The notes under the pieces: generated by a model
Told to the model about the DNA's origin: nothing
The model's database searches: none
What the model saw: the letters and a program-made list of their open reading frames with translations, nothing else
Source: Vandiemenella viatica
Taxonomy: Eukaryota; Arthropoda; Insecta; Orthoptera; Morabidae
Length of the DNA: 64,000 nucleotides
Assembly (NCBI GenBank): GCA_031002005.1
Contig: CM061921.1
Location: 147,965,283 to 148,029,282, forward strand
Direction of reading: 5' to 3'
Position numbers and translations under genes: made by a program
Shown: positions 45,822-58,519 of the stretch, piece after piece
How the letters are laid out: each line of letters starts with the position of its first letter
Numbering within the stretch: position 1 is the first letter of the stretch

Positions 45822-46052
45822 TTTTTTATGGCTTTACACCTCATTGACGTCGAGGTCATTAGAGGCGAAAATGGATTGGGAACAAGGAACTGGAAGGGAT
45901 TTGGTCATGACGTTTCGAAGGATCCATCATGGCAATAACAAGGAGCGATTTAGAGAAAACATAAAAAACCGAAATCTGGATTGCCGGATGGGAATTCGAA
46001 CCTGCGTCCTCTCAGACGCGAGGCCAGAGCGTTACCGCTCACCCACCACTCC
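45822..46052 (-). repeat. SINE-A copy 6
   Basis: Minus-strand copy with T6 (A-tail), the 3' domain, a body that has a small insertion (ACATAAAAAA near 45960), then the head with GGGAATTCGAACCTGCGTCC (B box in reverse) and CGTTACCGCTCACCCACCAC (A box in reverse). Confidence 0.87.
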
Positions 46053-49021
46053 TGTTGTCTGTTTCAGATTTGTCGTACAAGCGTGACAATGGCAACAGCA
46101 ACAAAATCAATGCACATAGTTTAACATTACAGCGCAATGTAGCAGTCTTAAAATCTAGTCGTTATGCTTCTGTTACAGTTAGAATTTATTTTATCCAAGG
46201 CTTTTACGGAAACTTTTGTGCACACTGAACACTATCAAGACAAATGGCCGATTGAAAAAGTACTCAGATCACCTTGTCTTTGGGTGGTCGATATTCGTCC
46301 TCATGGAAAGCAAGTTGTGACGAAACCGTGAACATTACATATATTTTGTAAGTTGGTGAGGTGATCTCAGATGTGCTTATAATTCCTTTGGTGTTGCACG
46401 GTCGGCTAGCGCGGAGTGGTACGTAAAGTACAGTCGAGTGGAGTACGTTACAGTCGGCAGGAGCTAGTGTGTCGTGGTCGCGAGTGAATGTTACGTGTAT
46501 GAGCTGTAATAACCCCCTATCGCGGTATCACTGGTGTTCCGATGAACAGAATGTTATGTGAACAGTGCAGAAGTATTTTATAGACTGCGTGTCGTGTTCT
46601 AAGTAATATGGTTTGCTGAAGACTGATTTTTGATGAACTGCTACCGCGTCTATTGTTTAATGAATAATAACGGGGCGTCTACTCACTATTTCCAACCTTA
46701 TTTATATACTCGAAACTTTTTTGACGAAGATTAGTTTTAGTGTCTGGTGGCTTGTTTTTGGATTATGTAAACTCAGAATACTAAAATTTTGTGAACTGTG
46801 AAAGCTAGCACGTGTGGATGTGTTTCTAATTAGCTTCTTGCATATGCCCTTTGGTTGTGATTTAATTAATCTATCCAAACAGCAAAGCTAACCCGGCTGG
46901 CAACCTGACGGCATTCGAATCATTTATTAAAAGTAATAAGTTGTAAATGAAAGTACTGAACGTTGTTTCATCTAACATAGCTCCACAACTGCTACGTTGT
47001 ACACTTAATTTCGTCGTGCTTCCTGGAATATAGCACCAAAACGCACTCAGTCGGAAGAAAAATCATTATTCATATCACGTTTTCACATTCTGTGTGCGTT
47101 GTTTCATCGTTACTTTATGGCCGACAGCAGAAAACCAATTAAGAACTCCTCTGTCGCAGTTAGTATGCTGCACAATTCGGACAGTGTGAATTGGACATCT
47201 GGAGCACTTTTCCAGTATTCTACATCTACAAATGTACTCAGCAATTCACAAAATTGTGGGTAGCAGAGGGTGCTTTGCACCAAAATTAATTACTTCATTA
47301 GCTTCACTTCCTGCCCCTAAAGTGCAGTTACTAACAAAATCAGTTTTGTTTTGTGATTTCCCCATCAACTGATGCACGTGTATCATTGTTACGTTAGGAT
47401 CGATGTCAGACATGTTTGTCTACTTTTCTGGAAAGACCTCGTGATCATAAAGATGGTGAACTTCGACATGCGTTTCGCGTTTTGTCTGACACAATATACC
47501 AACATCAAAGTTGTAATCATGATATAACGTGATGTATTTCTCCACACTATTACAATTTAGAATTAACTGTTTACCCAGAGGCGAATTTTTCTGTGGCACG
47601 TAATTACATGGTTGACGTATTAGACTCAGCAACAGCCACGAAGACATGATCCACAACAGATCAAGATGGTCTGACGTGGCTTCGGTAAACTTATGCTCCT
47701 TCAGTAAGTTTTTTGTCATTAGTACTAGCATTGCAATACGAACTAATACTTTGCTACTCATACATGGACTAGGTGACAGACAGTACGTAGAACAGATATA
47801 CAGGAAGAAATATTAAGAATTGCTGGTCGTTTGGAGGATACACTCATCAATCATATGGTTATCGCAGTAATGGAAATGATGATTGGTATGTTAATAGTAA
47901 TCATATTGGAATCCGGCGTAACTCAGAAATGAAGTATGTATTTACATTGAATGGTGTTGAGACCGCACCAAAGCGTCGAAAGGGAGAATTGCCGTCTGTT
48001 CCGATTTGCGAGGACATTATTTGCTAAAAAAAACCTCTTCAGCATTAATTTTAGAAGGAGATTTAGTTGTGTAATAGTTGAGTAATAGGGTGCTTTGAGT
48101 CCTGTCAATCGTAATTAGTACAATCAGAATAGAAATTAATGTTTTATTAGATGCTGGGTGCTTTCTTTGTATTATTGAATTGAGTACGGTACCAGTTACC
48201 GAAACAACAGTGTACCAGCTTCAGGGAATATAAGTGATCGTTAAACAAACCAGTCTTACTGAAATTTAAATATCAGTATTGTTGGATAGAAAGGTATGTG
48301 TTTATAATTCTTGATCTTAATGTAAAGTATGTCCATGGCCAGTACTGAGAAAGTCAGAATAAGCCTGTTTAGATTGTTTCTAAGTTTATTCTGAGATAAC
48401 AATAAGTGGTGAAAGAATTTTTGAGAGCATTACAATCAGTATATTGCATTAAAATTGGTTATTTCAGATCTTATATTGTCTGTATGGAGAGGTAAAAAGT
48501 AAGTAGATCGATAATTAATGGCGAAGGATAGCTAAACTACAAATGGGGGGGGGGGCGGGGGCGAAGGAAAATTAAATTACAAATGGGAACGGGGGTGTAA
48601 TTATGTAACGAAGACAATAGTTATCAGATACTATTTAAGAGTTTGATAATTTACTTTCAGCTATGCCAGAATTAATAAAATTATGTGAATATTACTTTAA
48701 TTGTAAAGAATTTTTTTTAAAAAATAGTAGTTTGATCTGCAATTACAACTTTGAATGAGAAAGGCTAGGACGACTGGATTGGTTGATAGGGCGTTAATCG
48801 CACTCTGGTTAACATCCATATCGAATAATTTTAAAAACATACTGCTCTATCGGACAGTATCTAGGTGTAGTATTATTGTTTGTTAATAATACAAGTAACA
48901 CGTTTAGAGCAAGTATTTACTTTCCACAAACAAGTATGTAGCATCAATTTAAGAATTAAATCTTTTGCACAAACTGTGTTAGCACTTAATTGGCCAAATG
49001 TTAATTTTTATGAAGTGTTAT
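46053..49021. other. Anonymous DNA, about 3 kb
   Basis: The longest frame is 113 codons on the minus strand (47761-47420) and has no recognisable domain. A short duplication around G-runs lies at 48520-48600 (ACTACAAATGGG and ATTACAAATGGG). Nothing else stands out. Confidence 0.4.
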
Positions 49022-49075
49022 ACATCCCGCCTATAAGAACCTCGATGTCGACAAGGCGGAAAGATATAAACTTAA
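49022..49075 (+). repeat. SINE-A copy 7, 3' fragment only
   Basis: CATCCCGCCTATAAGAACCT and CGATGTCGACAAGGCGGAAA match the last 50 bases of SINE-A. Head and body are absent. Confidence 0.6.
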
Positions 49076-49947
49076 TAAAATAGAAGTATTATACATATAC
49101 AGTTTTAAACATATTTAAACATTGGTAGTGGTTGCGGAGTGTACTAGAAAATCAGGTAAACGGAGATACGTTGCATTTTCTTAAAGTTTATCAATTCTTT
49201 GCAGAAGCTTGTAAGCTAAAGGCATGGGAAATATGTTAACGCATCTTGATGTACAATTGTTTTCTCAAAATGTATGAAGTTTCAAAAATACGTCATTGTC
49301 ATGCTTATGCGAAATCAACATTCTTCTTAACAGTTTCTTTTATTTATGTTTGAAAGCGTGTAAAGAAACAGCGGAAACTTTATTTTTTTTTTAATTTCGA
49401 AGGCTTTACGTAAACTGCGGCACAGTTTGAAGGTAACTGAATCCACAAAGAAACTTTTCATTAAGAAATTGGAAATTTATGACATTGTCAAACACTACAC
49501 ATTATTTTCGTATTAATGTATTCGGTACAAGTGAAATAGATTAAACATTATTTGAAAGGATTAATTATAACGTAAACACCTTGTAATTTAGTAGATAATA
49601 AGTTAAAATGTGTGTCGCATTCTTCGTATTTGGCAAACCTTATTCATGGTAAACCTCCAGCTAGTCGAATATCAGATACAACCTACCGCATGTCAGCTGG
49701 AACGCTTTCCGTCAGATGATCGATAAACTGAACACAGAGGCTTTAATCAGAGTTAAAAGCCCTCACTGATTTGATATAGGCAAGCAAACTGAATGATGGT
49801 TCTGCTGTGTCACTACCACTCTCAGTTCCAAGCTAACGGTCAAAGCAATAAAAGAGTTTGGAACACATTACGAATGAAAATGGTCCTTCATGGAATATTT
49901 GCGCCAAAAATTAAAACTAAACGATTGGTCGTGCATATTTCACAAAA
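49076..49947. other. Anonymous AT-rich DNA
   Basis: No feature recognised. Confidence 0.5.
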
Positions 49948-49955
49948 TGTTACTT

Positions 49956-50195
49956 ACTATTACACTATTACAATTACTCCGCGATTCACTAAAAGTGTTT
50001 GGCGGAGGGTGCATTGCACCTATCAGGAAAGGTAATGGTTTGGAAGGGATATACGGGATATGGCAGGTGGCGCCCATGGGCTATTGTGAGGAACCATCCC
50101 AGCATTCGCCTGGAGCGATCTAGGGAAACCATGGAAAACCCAGATCAGGATGGCCGGAGTGCTTTATCGGAAGCTACTCGGCAAGCTACTTATGC
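49956..50195 (-). mobile_element. CR1-B 3' tail fragment (copy 4)
   Basis: Strongly 5'-truncated, this copy retains only the 3' UTR and (ATTACT)-like tail on the minus strand: CGATTCACTAAAAGTGTTTG, GAGGGTGCATTGCACC, GCCCATGGGCTATTGTGAGG and AACCATGGAAAACCCAGATC. TGTTACTT at 49948-49955 and 50196-50203 is a candidate 8-bp target duplication. Confidence 0.85.
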
Positions 50196-50203
50196 TGTTA
50201 CTT

Positions 50204-51070
50204 GGGCTGCTACTATATTATGCAGAAAAAGCATTATAATGAAGCAAAATTTTGATTTAGATATTTCAGCAGAGCATCATGTCACGCTATCCCCAGGATA
50301 TGTTTTATAACTTTTGACACGATGCCTCGGTGTTCGAGAGACGGTTTTGTTTAATTTAATTCAAAGTACCCTGATAATAATAACTGCATTATATTTCGTA
50401 TTTAGCTAATTCACGCGTCCATGGTTTGTCGAGATAGCTTCATCGGTAAATAGAATATTCTTTTTAAAAAAATGTCATCCTTACAGATATCAGAGGAAAC
50501 CTACATCATTTAACACGCTGTTGGAACTAACCTGATGTAGGTCCATGTGATATGAATGGAATTTCCTCTGGTGCAGTATCAGAAACATACTTATTTTTCT
50601 TATCCCTAAGTGAATTCTTACATACCCACGTGGGGGTGTGCAGTGACACAAGCCATCACATCATGTTGCTGAATCTCGCCCTTGGCAATCTTTCGTCACA
50701 GTCGTGCTGTAGAATTCCATTCACCTCGTGACGTGAAACGTCATAACATTTGCCGAGAGGTGGGAGTCCTATTAAGAAACATTTTACCATAAATTTTGAG
50801 AGCTAGCTTTTTTATTTTTTGTACTTATTACGTGCGCTGTTACTAGTCCTTCAACAGGGGAAATTATCTGAGGGTATTTGGGAGTATTCAGCGGGAATTC
50901 TGTGCGCCACGATCAGGGTTCGAAAGTAATGGCTCTTCATTTGAGTGAGGCTAACTTTAGTAGAATTTCACTAATAACATTTGATTCGATCTTTTCCGGA
51001 TCAGGGTCTCTTACCTCAAATGGATACATTTGCCCTTCTCCATCATTCTTGATTCACCCCCCCCCCCTTT
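50204..51070. other. Anonymous DNA with C-run
   Basis: There is no gene. A run of 11 or more C lies at 51057-51067, next to SINE-A copy 8. Confidence 0.5.
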
Positions 51071-51298
51071 ACTATACGCCTCGTCGACGGCTAAGGTCAT
51101 TAGAGGCGGGATGGGACTGGGAACAAGGAACGGGAAGGAATTCGGCCATGGCCTTTTTGAACGAAGCATCCCGGAATTCGCCTGGAGTGATTTCGGGAAA
51201 CCATGGAAAACCCAAATCTGGATGCCCGGATGGTGATTCGAACCCGAGTCCTCCCGAATGCGAGGCCAGAACGTTAACCGTTCACCCACCACCCTCGG
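51071..51298 (-). repeat. SINE-A copy 8
   Basis: Near-consensus minus-strand copy: 3' domain, GGAATTCGGCCATGGCCTTT, body (AACCATGGAAAACCCAAATC), head with GATTCGAACCCGAGTCCTCC and CCGTTCACCCACCACCCTCG. Its A-tail seems replaced by C/T-rich sequence at 51050-51070. Confidence 0.88.
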
Positions 51299-51602
51299 TT
51301 AGCTAGCTTGGCATTTCAACCACATCATCGTAAGTAGAGAAACCAGTTTTTCATCTTTCCTGAACTTCATTACCAACGCGAAGACACACAAAGATACTAC
51401 ACTTACCGCAAGAGTGCGCAAATAGGAAGAGGGATGGTGGTTGTTGTTCAGAACACGTAGAACTACAGGTTCAGTGCCCCAAGTGCTGGTTACGAAAGTT
51501 ACTCACACTGTTTCCTTCAATTCGTGGACGAGAAATTATCCCTGCTGCAAGGCGCACATTTCCTCCTACAACTGAATGTGTAACAGTTGAAAGAATCAAC
51601 AG
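51299..51602. other. No recognised feature
   Basis: About 300 bases between SINE-A copy 8 and the MITE, with no identifiable element. Confidence 0.5.
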
Positions 51603-51605
51603 TTA

Positions 51606-51969
51606 GGGATCGTGCACAAACTACGTGGCTCGGTCCAGGGAGGGGGGAAGGGGTTGGCTGGAAGGCTACGCTGGGCTACGTAGCTTTCCTTTCATAACAT
51701 TTTCACAGTTTAAATGAGGAACAGAACTCACAACAGCATGTGAATATTTATTTCCCTCAGTTAATTATCACCGTATGTAATTTAAAATAGTCTGACAAGA
51801 GAAAACAGTACAAAATGTCTTCTGGAATCAAAAGGGAAAAAAGCTACGTGCTACTTGGGGGGGGGGGGGGGGGTAAAGGCAAAAGCCACGTAGGGCTACG
51901 TGGGGTGGAGGTGGGGAGGGGGGGTTCACACGAGGCCAAAATGGAGCTACGTGGTTTATGCACGCTCCC
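51606..51969 (-). mobile_element. Harbinger-like MITE copy 2
   Basis: Ends are GGGATCGTGCACAAACTACG and CGTGGTTTATGCACGCTCCC, flanked by TTA at 51603-51605 and 51970-51972. The interior aligns in reverse to 20553-20949 (for example CACAACAGCATGTGAATATT and TCTGACAAGAGAAAACAGTA). It has a G18 run at 51857-51874. The TTA duplication fits PIF/Harbinger. No transposase. Confidence 0.8.
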
Positions 51970-51983
51970 TTAGGCCCTCTTAA

Positions 51984-53125
51984 CACTGCGCAATTCGTAG
52001 GCTACGCGAGGTAGACTCGAGTATCTTGAGAGTATCCAGTAAATCACTTCCTCAGTTGTGTAATGGGAAGGCACAAACGGCGCGACTCCCCAGAGACGTA
52101 TATCCTACCCGTATCCTATTAGTCTCACGCGACCCGCAAGGAAGTCTGCCACCAGTAGCGTCTCTTGGGAGTCTTGTGATACATGGCGGATGAACACGCG
52201 CTGAAGTTAAGTTTGTGCTTGAATTTGAGAAATAGGTACGTGTAATTAGCATCCAGTAATTTTCTTTATCATTTAAAACTATTTCAAACAGGTTTTAATT
52301 AATATTTGTTTTCAATAGACTGTTGTGTAAGATTGTGACAATGCTAGATTGTTTCTTGTACTCGTCGTCGGGGGTAGCGCAATATTATTCAGTTCAAAGT
52401 GCGTTTGGTTAGTTTAAATAGTTAACAAACATTTTTAATTAACAGCAAGCATTTTTGCCGTAATCAGTCAGATGTGTATGTGAAAGAATCGACTATCAGT
52501 TTAATAAAAACAGAAGTTAAATTTATTTTTTGTGAGTCATCATTTGTAACGTGTCATTTGATAAATAAATTGAGGAAGTTATAATTATGTATTGTGATAG
52601 AATGCTTTCTTCCGTAGTAAATATAGACTCCTGTTGAGCATGTGTGGTGTAACATCAAGAATATTTTTGATAATTAATACCACCTTAAAATACTTGCACG
52701 TGATTCACTTTTCATTACTTCTAATTGCTATTATTAACACCAAAAGTTAATAAGTTATCGGTTTATTTTTGTTAAATTTGTTTATTTACCTATTATACAA
52801 TACGTTTTCCCCTTCTTTTTCTCTTGTACTTATGATTTGAGGATGGCATCACATTCTACAAATTTTTCTATAATAGTTGCAGTAAGAATAGGCGACAGTA
52901 ACATCATCATCATCACCTGATAAAAACTCGGTTAGAAACCACAACAGGGATGTTTATTAGAACGACGCTTACCACGGCTAGAGGCAGATTAAAGAGACTG
53001 TATCGCTTCACAGTATCCTTAGTGTGTGGAACTAGGTCGCCTGTGGGCATCGTACTCGCAGACAACTCAAATTAACGATACTCAAGTCTCCCTCGCGTCG
53101 CTTTGGAATTGCGCAATGTGCAGTG
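51984..53125. mobile_element. Non-autonomous TIR element (class uncertain)
   Basis: The left end CACTGCGCAATTCGTAGGCT, CGCGAGGTAGACTCGAGTAT is mirrored on the right by ATACTCAAGTCTCCCTCGCG, GGAATTGCGCAATGTGCAGT. That gives imperfect inverted repeats of about 45-50 bases. The 1.1-kb inside is AT-rich and non-coding. CACTG ends could suggest hAT, but I do not see a clean 8-bp duplication. Confidence 0.65.
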
Positions 53126-53194
53126 CGCCTAACTCTTACTAAGATTTTTATAAATAACCTTCCTTTCGTCCTCAACTGGTAGGGTGATGTGTAC

Positions 53195-53640
53195 TTTTCC
53201 TTGGGAAAATTAAACTGGGATGGTTTTCCGTTGCCTTACTCAGTGAATAAAGTGTATTTACGTGTTTAGTTTTGGTATCTATGACAGCAATGTGTAGGCC
53301 TAAATGTTAAGTGAAGTGTATTGTGAATGAGTGAAAGATTGAAGAAGGGGCGTGTGAAACCACGTCTCAGCTTATTCAGGCATACTCTTCCGAAAGACAA
53401 CGAACAGGGCCGTCAGGAATAATCTCCCATCCAATGGATGAATCGCCATCAACAGTGTCGTATGCCGTCACTCCATACGCACTGCGGAGAGGTTTGGGAT
53501 TTAACCCAGTTAATGCTGTACAATCTGACGATTAGGAATCGTGTACCACCACCTCTTCTACGCTGTAGGTCAAGTACTGATGATGAAAATTTATTCCACC
53601 ACCAGCACTCGTACCAGCTAACTCTGTGTCAGGCGCAGCG
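53195..53640 (+). repeat. Unnamed dispersed repeat R1, copy 2
   Basis: This is the partner of 42905-43420, with CATACTCTTCCGAAAGACAA, CATCAACAGTGTCGTATGCC, CGCACTGCGGAGAGG and ATTTATTCCACCACC in the same order and orientation. No long reading frame. Confidence 0.65.
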
Positions 53641-55289
53641 CATTATTATGGTGCCACCACCAACTGAGTCAACGGGATAGGTATGCAAATTATGTGTCAC
53701 CGTAAAACTCAACGACTCCAGATTGACGTGTGTTCCACAGTGTTCAGTGGAATCACTGGAGGCAACGGTACGTCGCTTGATGCAAATGATGGCGTCTTTG
53801 TCGGTTCACATGTTGGTGATACAGTCCATTTAGAGCAACTCGCACAACCACTGGTAAGTGTGATGCAGGTAGCAACCGTTAGTAGTCATTGTCACAACCA
53901 TTGGTAGAGATGTATGTGATTGTGAGGGGGGAAAAAAGGCACAAAAACTCACCACTGAAGGAGAAAGCACAGGGAGCCAAAAACGGAGAGAAGTAGAATC
54001 GAGACAAGGTGAAATTAATCTAAACTCGAATGTTACTGGAAGTTAGTAAGAGGAAGTTCGAGCTGAAATCAGTAATCAGTAAAAAATAAATCAAGCTGCG
54101 TAAATATAAATATAGGGGCACTTAGGAAAGGTATCCCAATAAAGATTGGAAAGCTAATAAATATGCTGAAACTAAAAGAAAGACTCTAAAAACTAGATAA
54201 ATGAAGAATAACCGTGTGAATGTATAGGTAAATAAGGAGGTGAACAGAATCGTTGATCGGAATTTCTTCCAGTATATGGGTGTAATTTGAGATATTCCTA
54301 CATAATTTGAAGAAAATGAAAGTCTGAAATTGTATCTGAGGTTAAGACTATTGGAATGATGATACTAACAAACGAAACCTTGATGGGCGTTGCAACAGAA
54401 CTAATCAAACTTCAGACATGCTCCTGCCTTTTGTTATCCAACGTATACCTCACTCAATATGTCTACATATACGAGTTACAGACATGCATTCCAGCAGTCA
54501 AACAGCGCTTTAATTGCTTGTTGTATTGCCATATAAAATAGCATTGTTGAAGTGTTCAGCGGTGCAGTAGGTGTGGTGGTCTTCACTCACAAACACAGTG
54601 CCCATTCACAGACGTTATTTGTGATTATTGAGCAGATCCACATGCAGAGAATGAATAAAAATTTCTCAGAGCAACATTGGAAATTGCAGATTCATGAACT
54701 GGCAGTCCACAACAATACCGCATTCAAAGACGTTCAGTGTACCTTAAATAGTAGAACATATGCCGAGATGCTGCAACTGAATGCATGGCATCGTGATACG
54801 AATAGCAATTAAATTTGGTTCAAGTGATCTAGTAGACTGAATTTGAGTACTAAAGCAGAATCTCCCCTCTTTCCCCTACCAATCCCCCACCGATACCACA
54901 ACGTAGCTAATGACTTTGCCGCCTTAAGAACACCATCATTATTGTTTCTTGGAAGAATGTTTCAGAGGGAATAATCATAAGGTTTGCAATGATGATAGAT
55001 CAGCAAGGAGTAGGCATTACGCATATAACTTCGTGGGAGAAGACATTCCAGCAACATAAACCATATACTCCCAAATAGCATCAAGATGTTTGAGAGTTGA
55101 CTATGTTGGATGTTGACAAAATAGACAAAATTGTTAAAGTCATCGGAATAGCCACAGAGAAAACAAGACGGGATTATGGAGTCAGTTTAGAGGGTTTCAA
55201 GCCAGCTGTTGATAGTATTTTTACACCACTCTCGACTTAAGTGATCTAATGGTCCTTTAAATTGAAGCTCCTCAAGACCTGGCGACGGG
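53641..55289. other. Anonymous DNA, possible LINE ORF1 region
   Basis: It lies upstream of the I-like LINE endonuclease and could include its 5' part, but I recognise no ORF1 motif. Confidence 0.35.
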
Positions 55290-57680
55290 GAAAGTATGCG
55301 TTATAGTATTGCAGTTAAACGTTACAAATGTATATTTTAGCTAATAAAGAGAACTTGTTACAGTATTCTACAATAGATAATATTGCAGTTCTGGACGACG
55401 ATTCTCCTTTAAGGGCTACAGTGTTATTATATCTAATAGAACAGATGGTTATGGTAGTTCTGTTATTGCAATTAAGTCCTCCATTTTCAATGAACTACTC
55501 CAACTCGACACTAAAGACTGTGATATCGGTTTACGTGACGATGGAATAAGACTCATCTAGAAAACAATGACCAAAGTGTCAGCATGTATAGCACAGATCA
55601 TTAATCTAAAGAAGGAAGATCTCACGAAGCTCTTCAGACAATTAGCAAAACAGATCATGTTGCTTTCTTTGAAGACACAAATGACGGAAAAAATGAGAAT
55701 CTTCACTGCCAATATACGTGTATTAGAAGAGGACACGGCTGTGCTGAACAATGGATCAATGCGCAATGCCAAGCACTATGAGCAGTGGATCATCGGATAT
55801 TGCTTTGGATCGTAGTAGAATACACATTGAAATTGAACCACTCCCAATATTACTTCGTTTCCACACCAGTTCTACAGTTACACGTCGTATTAACTCTTCC
55901 TATAGATGTTAAATACATCAGGCGGATTGTCTAGAGTATAAAATATTTATGCAAATACTAACAACGTATCGAAAGTGCAAAAAATATTGCAATAGATTAT
56001 GACACTATTGTAAACGACATAAATTAGAACACCAACTCGTCGATCCCCTCACAGGTAAATGGGAAGTGCAAAAGATCACTCTGGTAGAACAACGAATGTC
56101 AAAAAGTTGTCCAGCGACGCCAATAAATATTAAGGACCTACTATAGACATCTTCAGGTCGAAAATTATTTGAAACTAGGAAGAGTTCAGGCAAGAGTAAA
56201 GAAGCAAGCAGAGAAAAAAAGGGAGAGAATTTTGTGCTTCTCTTAATAGAGAAATCATGGGTGGACATAAAAAGCTAAAACACTCAGGGACAGGGATGGA
56301 CACACATAGCAAACGATTTTCTATAGAATATCTTACGTAGACTAGCGCCGAGGCGTCTGGAGACATACTTAGCGGAACTAAACTTTATTTAAATTCACTT
56401 CTTTTTGCACCCTCTTCTGAACAACGAATTTAATAAGGCACTGACATATGGGACAAACTCACCTCCGGGACTTGACAATATTCGTTATGCCATGTTAAGA
56501 AATAGCACAAGTCAAACTATGCCATATAATTAATAGAATTTCGTTCGAAACAGTTAAAATCAAATACACGAAAACATCTCGGGTAGTTCCCATGAAGAAA
56601 ACAGAAAAAAATAGACAACAACGTTAATTCCTATACATCCGTATGCTTAGTGCCTTAGACTTTCAAAGTTTTTGAAGGAATGATAAAGCGTATACTGGAA
56701 TGGTAGTTGAAACTCTCCATACCGATCCCGCAAACGCCAAACTGTTTAATTATTTTGTTTAGGGCTTGATGCCTCATCGACGTGTAATTCATTAGAGGTG
56801 GGAAAGAACTGTGGCAAAGAATGGAATGGAATTCAGCAATGTCCTTTTAAAGGAACCATCACGGCATTCACTTACAGTGATTTCGGGGAAACTATCGAAC
56901 TTTGGATGGCCGAACAGGGATTCGAACTAGCGTCCTAAATATGGCTTAAGAAGTGGTAAGGATATTACAGACATCTTAAATATCTCACTACGGGTATACA
57001 CTACCACTTTACCAACAATAAATATATCATAGTTATGTAAACGGACATAAATCGCGCATATGGCCACGTCTGCTTCTTCTGCTTATCAATACAAGCCAAG
57101 AAACTACAGATACTCGGTATACTACGCAACTTTGTAGAAAACATAAAGGCCATTTTATCATACCAATGGATAACTATAAAATAACCAGGATCAATAATTG
57201 CTTCCAGGAAAAATAACGGAGTCTTACCAGAGGGCTCTGATTTTTTCCCCATAATTATTTAATCTGTATACTTGCGATCTGGATATGTACGAATCTTGAA
57301 GTATGACCACCTGTACATACATAGAACATGAAAATCATGGGAATAACGCTACACGGGAACGATGTTGGCTATGGATAATTACCACCAATGGCTATTCGTT
57401 AACGGATTGAATACACCATCAAATAAATCGGCAATCTCAGACTTCGGCCGACACAGACATAAAACTAGACCCGTCCGTCTTCTCTAATAAAAGAACGGTG
57501 AAATACTTGAGAACGTAGAAAGGCGACAAACTCAAATTGAGAACACACGTAAAATGTACTATCAAGAAGTTTTACATTACTATAAACCTTCTATGTGTAA
57601 TAACCAGCATAAAATGGGGGGCATACACCTCAACATTATTAATGCTGCATAAGTACCTGGTCTGAAACAGATTATGCCAA
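55290..57680 (+). pseudogene. I-like LINE ORF2 remnant
   Basis: Recognisable pieces in order: ILANKENLLQYST (endonuclease start), NRTDGYGSSVIAIKSSIF (glycine-rich block), SSGSSDIALD and PLPILLRFHTS (endonuclease end), REFCASLNREI (linker motif shared with copy 1), CLVP-TFKVFEGMIKRILEW (early fingers), then after the SINE RSGKDITDILNISL and KLDPSV...VKYLRT with KLKLRTHVKCTIKKFY (thumb). The catalytic YxDD is not readable. The order and wording match the I group. No intact domain remains. Confidence 0.65.
56753..56938 (-). repeat. SINE-A copy 9, diverged, inside the I-like LINE
   Basis: Minus-strand copy: GGGCTTGATGCCTCATCGAC (3' domain), body (GGCATTCACTTACAGTGATT, TTCGGGGAAACTATCG) and a truncated head ending at the B box (GGGATTCGAACTAGCGTCC). 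It interrupts reverse transcriptase sequence that resumes near 56945. Confidence 0.8.
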
Positions 57681-57890
57681 AATTTGCTATAGATTTGCGT
57701 CTAGTAGCGTCCTTAAAGCACAGGTGCCTTGAAAACTAGGCCCACCAATGCACCACTCTTTGAAGAAGCCACCTGTAAACTTACGCTAATTTCCTTCGTA
57801 AGCAGTTTGATGTGCGTCATACATATCATTACAACGGGATATTTAACTACCGGCAATCGCATAAATAAAGAAAAACCCCTATTGTGGACC

Positions 57891-58130
57891 GAAGATGGTG
57901 GCTGAGTGGTAACGCTCTGTCCTCGCGTTCAGGAGGACGCCAGTTCGAAACTCCTTCTGGCCATCCAGATTTCGGTTTTCCATAGTTTCCAAAAATCACT
58001 CCAGTGGAATGCCGGGATTGCTCATTCATAAGGCCATTGCCCAATTCCTTCCCGTTCTTAGCCCTCAGTCCTTTAACACTTTTATTGATCTCGACATAGA
58101 CGAGGCGTAAAACCATAAAACAAAAGAAAA
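57891..58130 (+). repeat. SINE-A copy 10
   Basis: Full-length: GATGGTGGCTGAGTGGTAAC is a well-preserved A box. The B box is mutated (AGTTCGAAACTCC). Body and 3' domain end CGAGGCGTAAAACCATAAAA. A-rich sequence follows. Confidence 0.87.
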
Positions 58131-58519
58131 AACAAAGAATCATCTCGGGAACGAAAGATGCAGCACAAGACGTTAACCTCTTACCCGTTTCTTTCCAGAC
58201 TCTTCAGAAACGTTACTACACAAAGGGGACCTTCATGTGAAGTGGAATCCAAACAATGGAAGCGCCCTAGCACGTGCTCTAAGAAAGCTTTGTCAGAGGT
58301 TGAGAACGGACGGAGAGCCTTGAAAATCACAGACAAGACAAAGATTCAAACGGAAAACATTCGATCCTCTGTCAGACATCCTGCAATACAGCAGTAAAAC
58401 AGCTAAATTCCTTACTGGCCTGCTGTCTAAGATTACTGTTATTCACGAAACTTCATACAATTATGTTTTTTATAAAATATCAAGAAATGGCATTTCTTTA
58501 TCAAAATAGTTTTTCGTTA
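58131..58519. other. No recognised feature
   Basis: This short interval precedes the DD41D transposon. Confidence 0.5.

Larger units (their letters stand above)
55290..57840 (+). mobile_element. I-like LINE (copy 2), very degraded, split by SINE-A
   Basis: A plus-strand LINE related to copy 1 at 8413-12616. Endonuclease, linker with the FCASLNREI motif, and reverse transcriptase motifs appear in order but in shifting frames with many stops. SINE-A copy 9 sits within the reverse transcriptase. Both ends are uncertain. Confidence 0.65.

Noticed and set aside
47420..47761. 113-codon minus-strand frame as a possible small host gene
   Set aside because: Begins plausibly but shows no domain, signal peptide or splice context, and length is within chance for the region.
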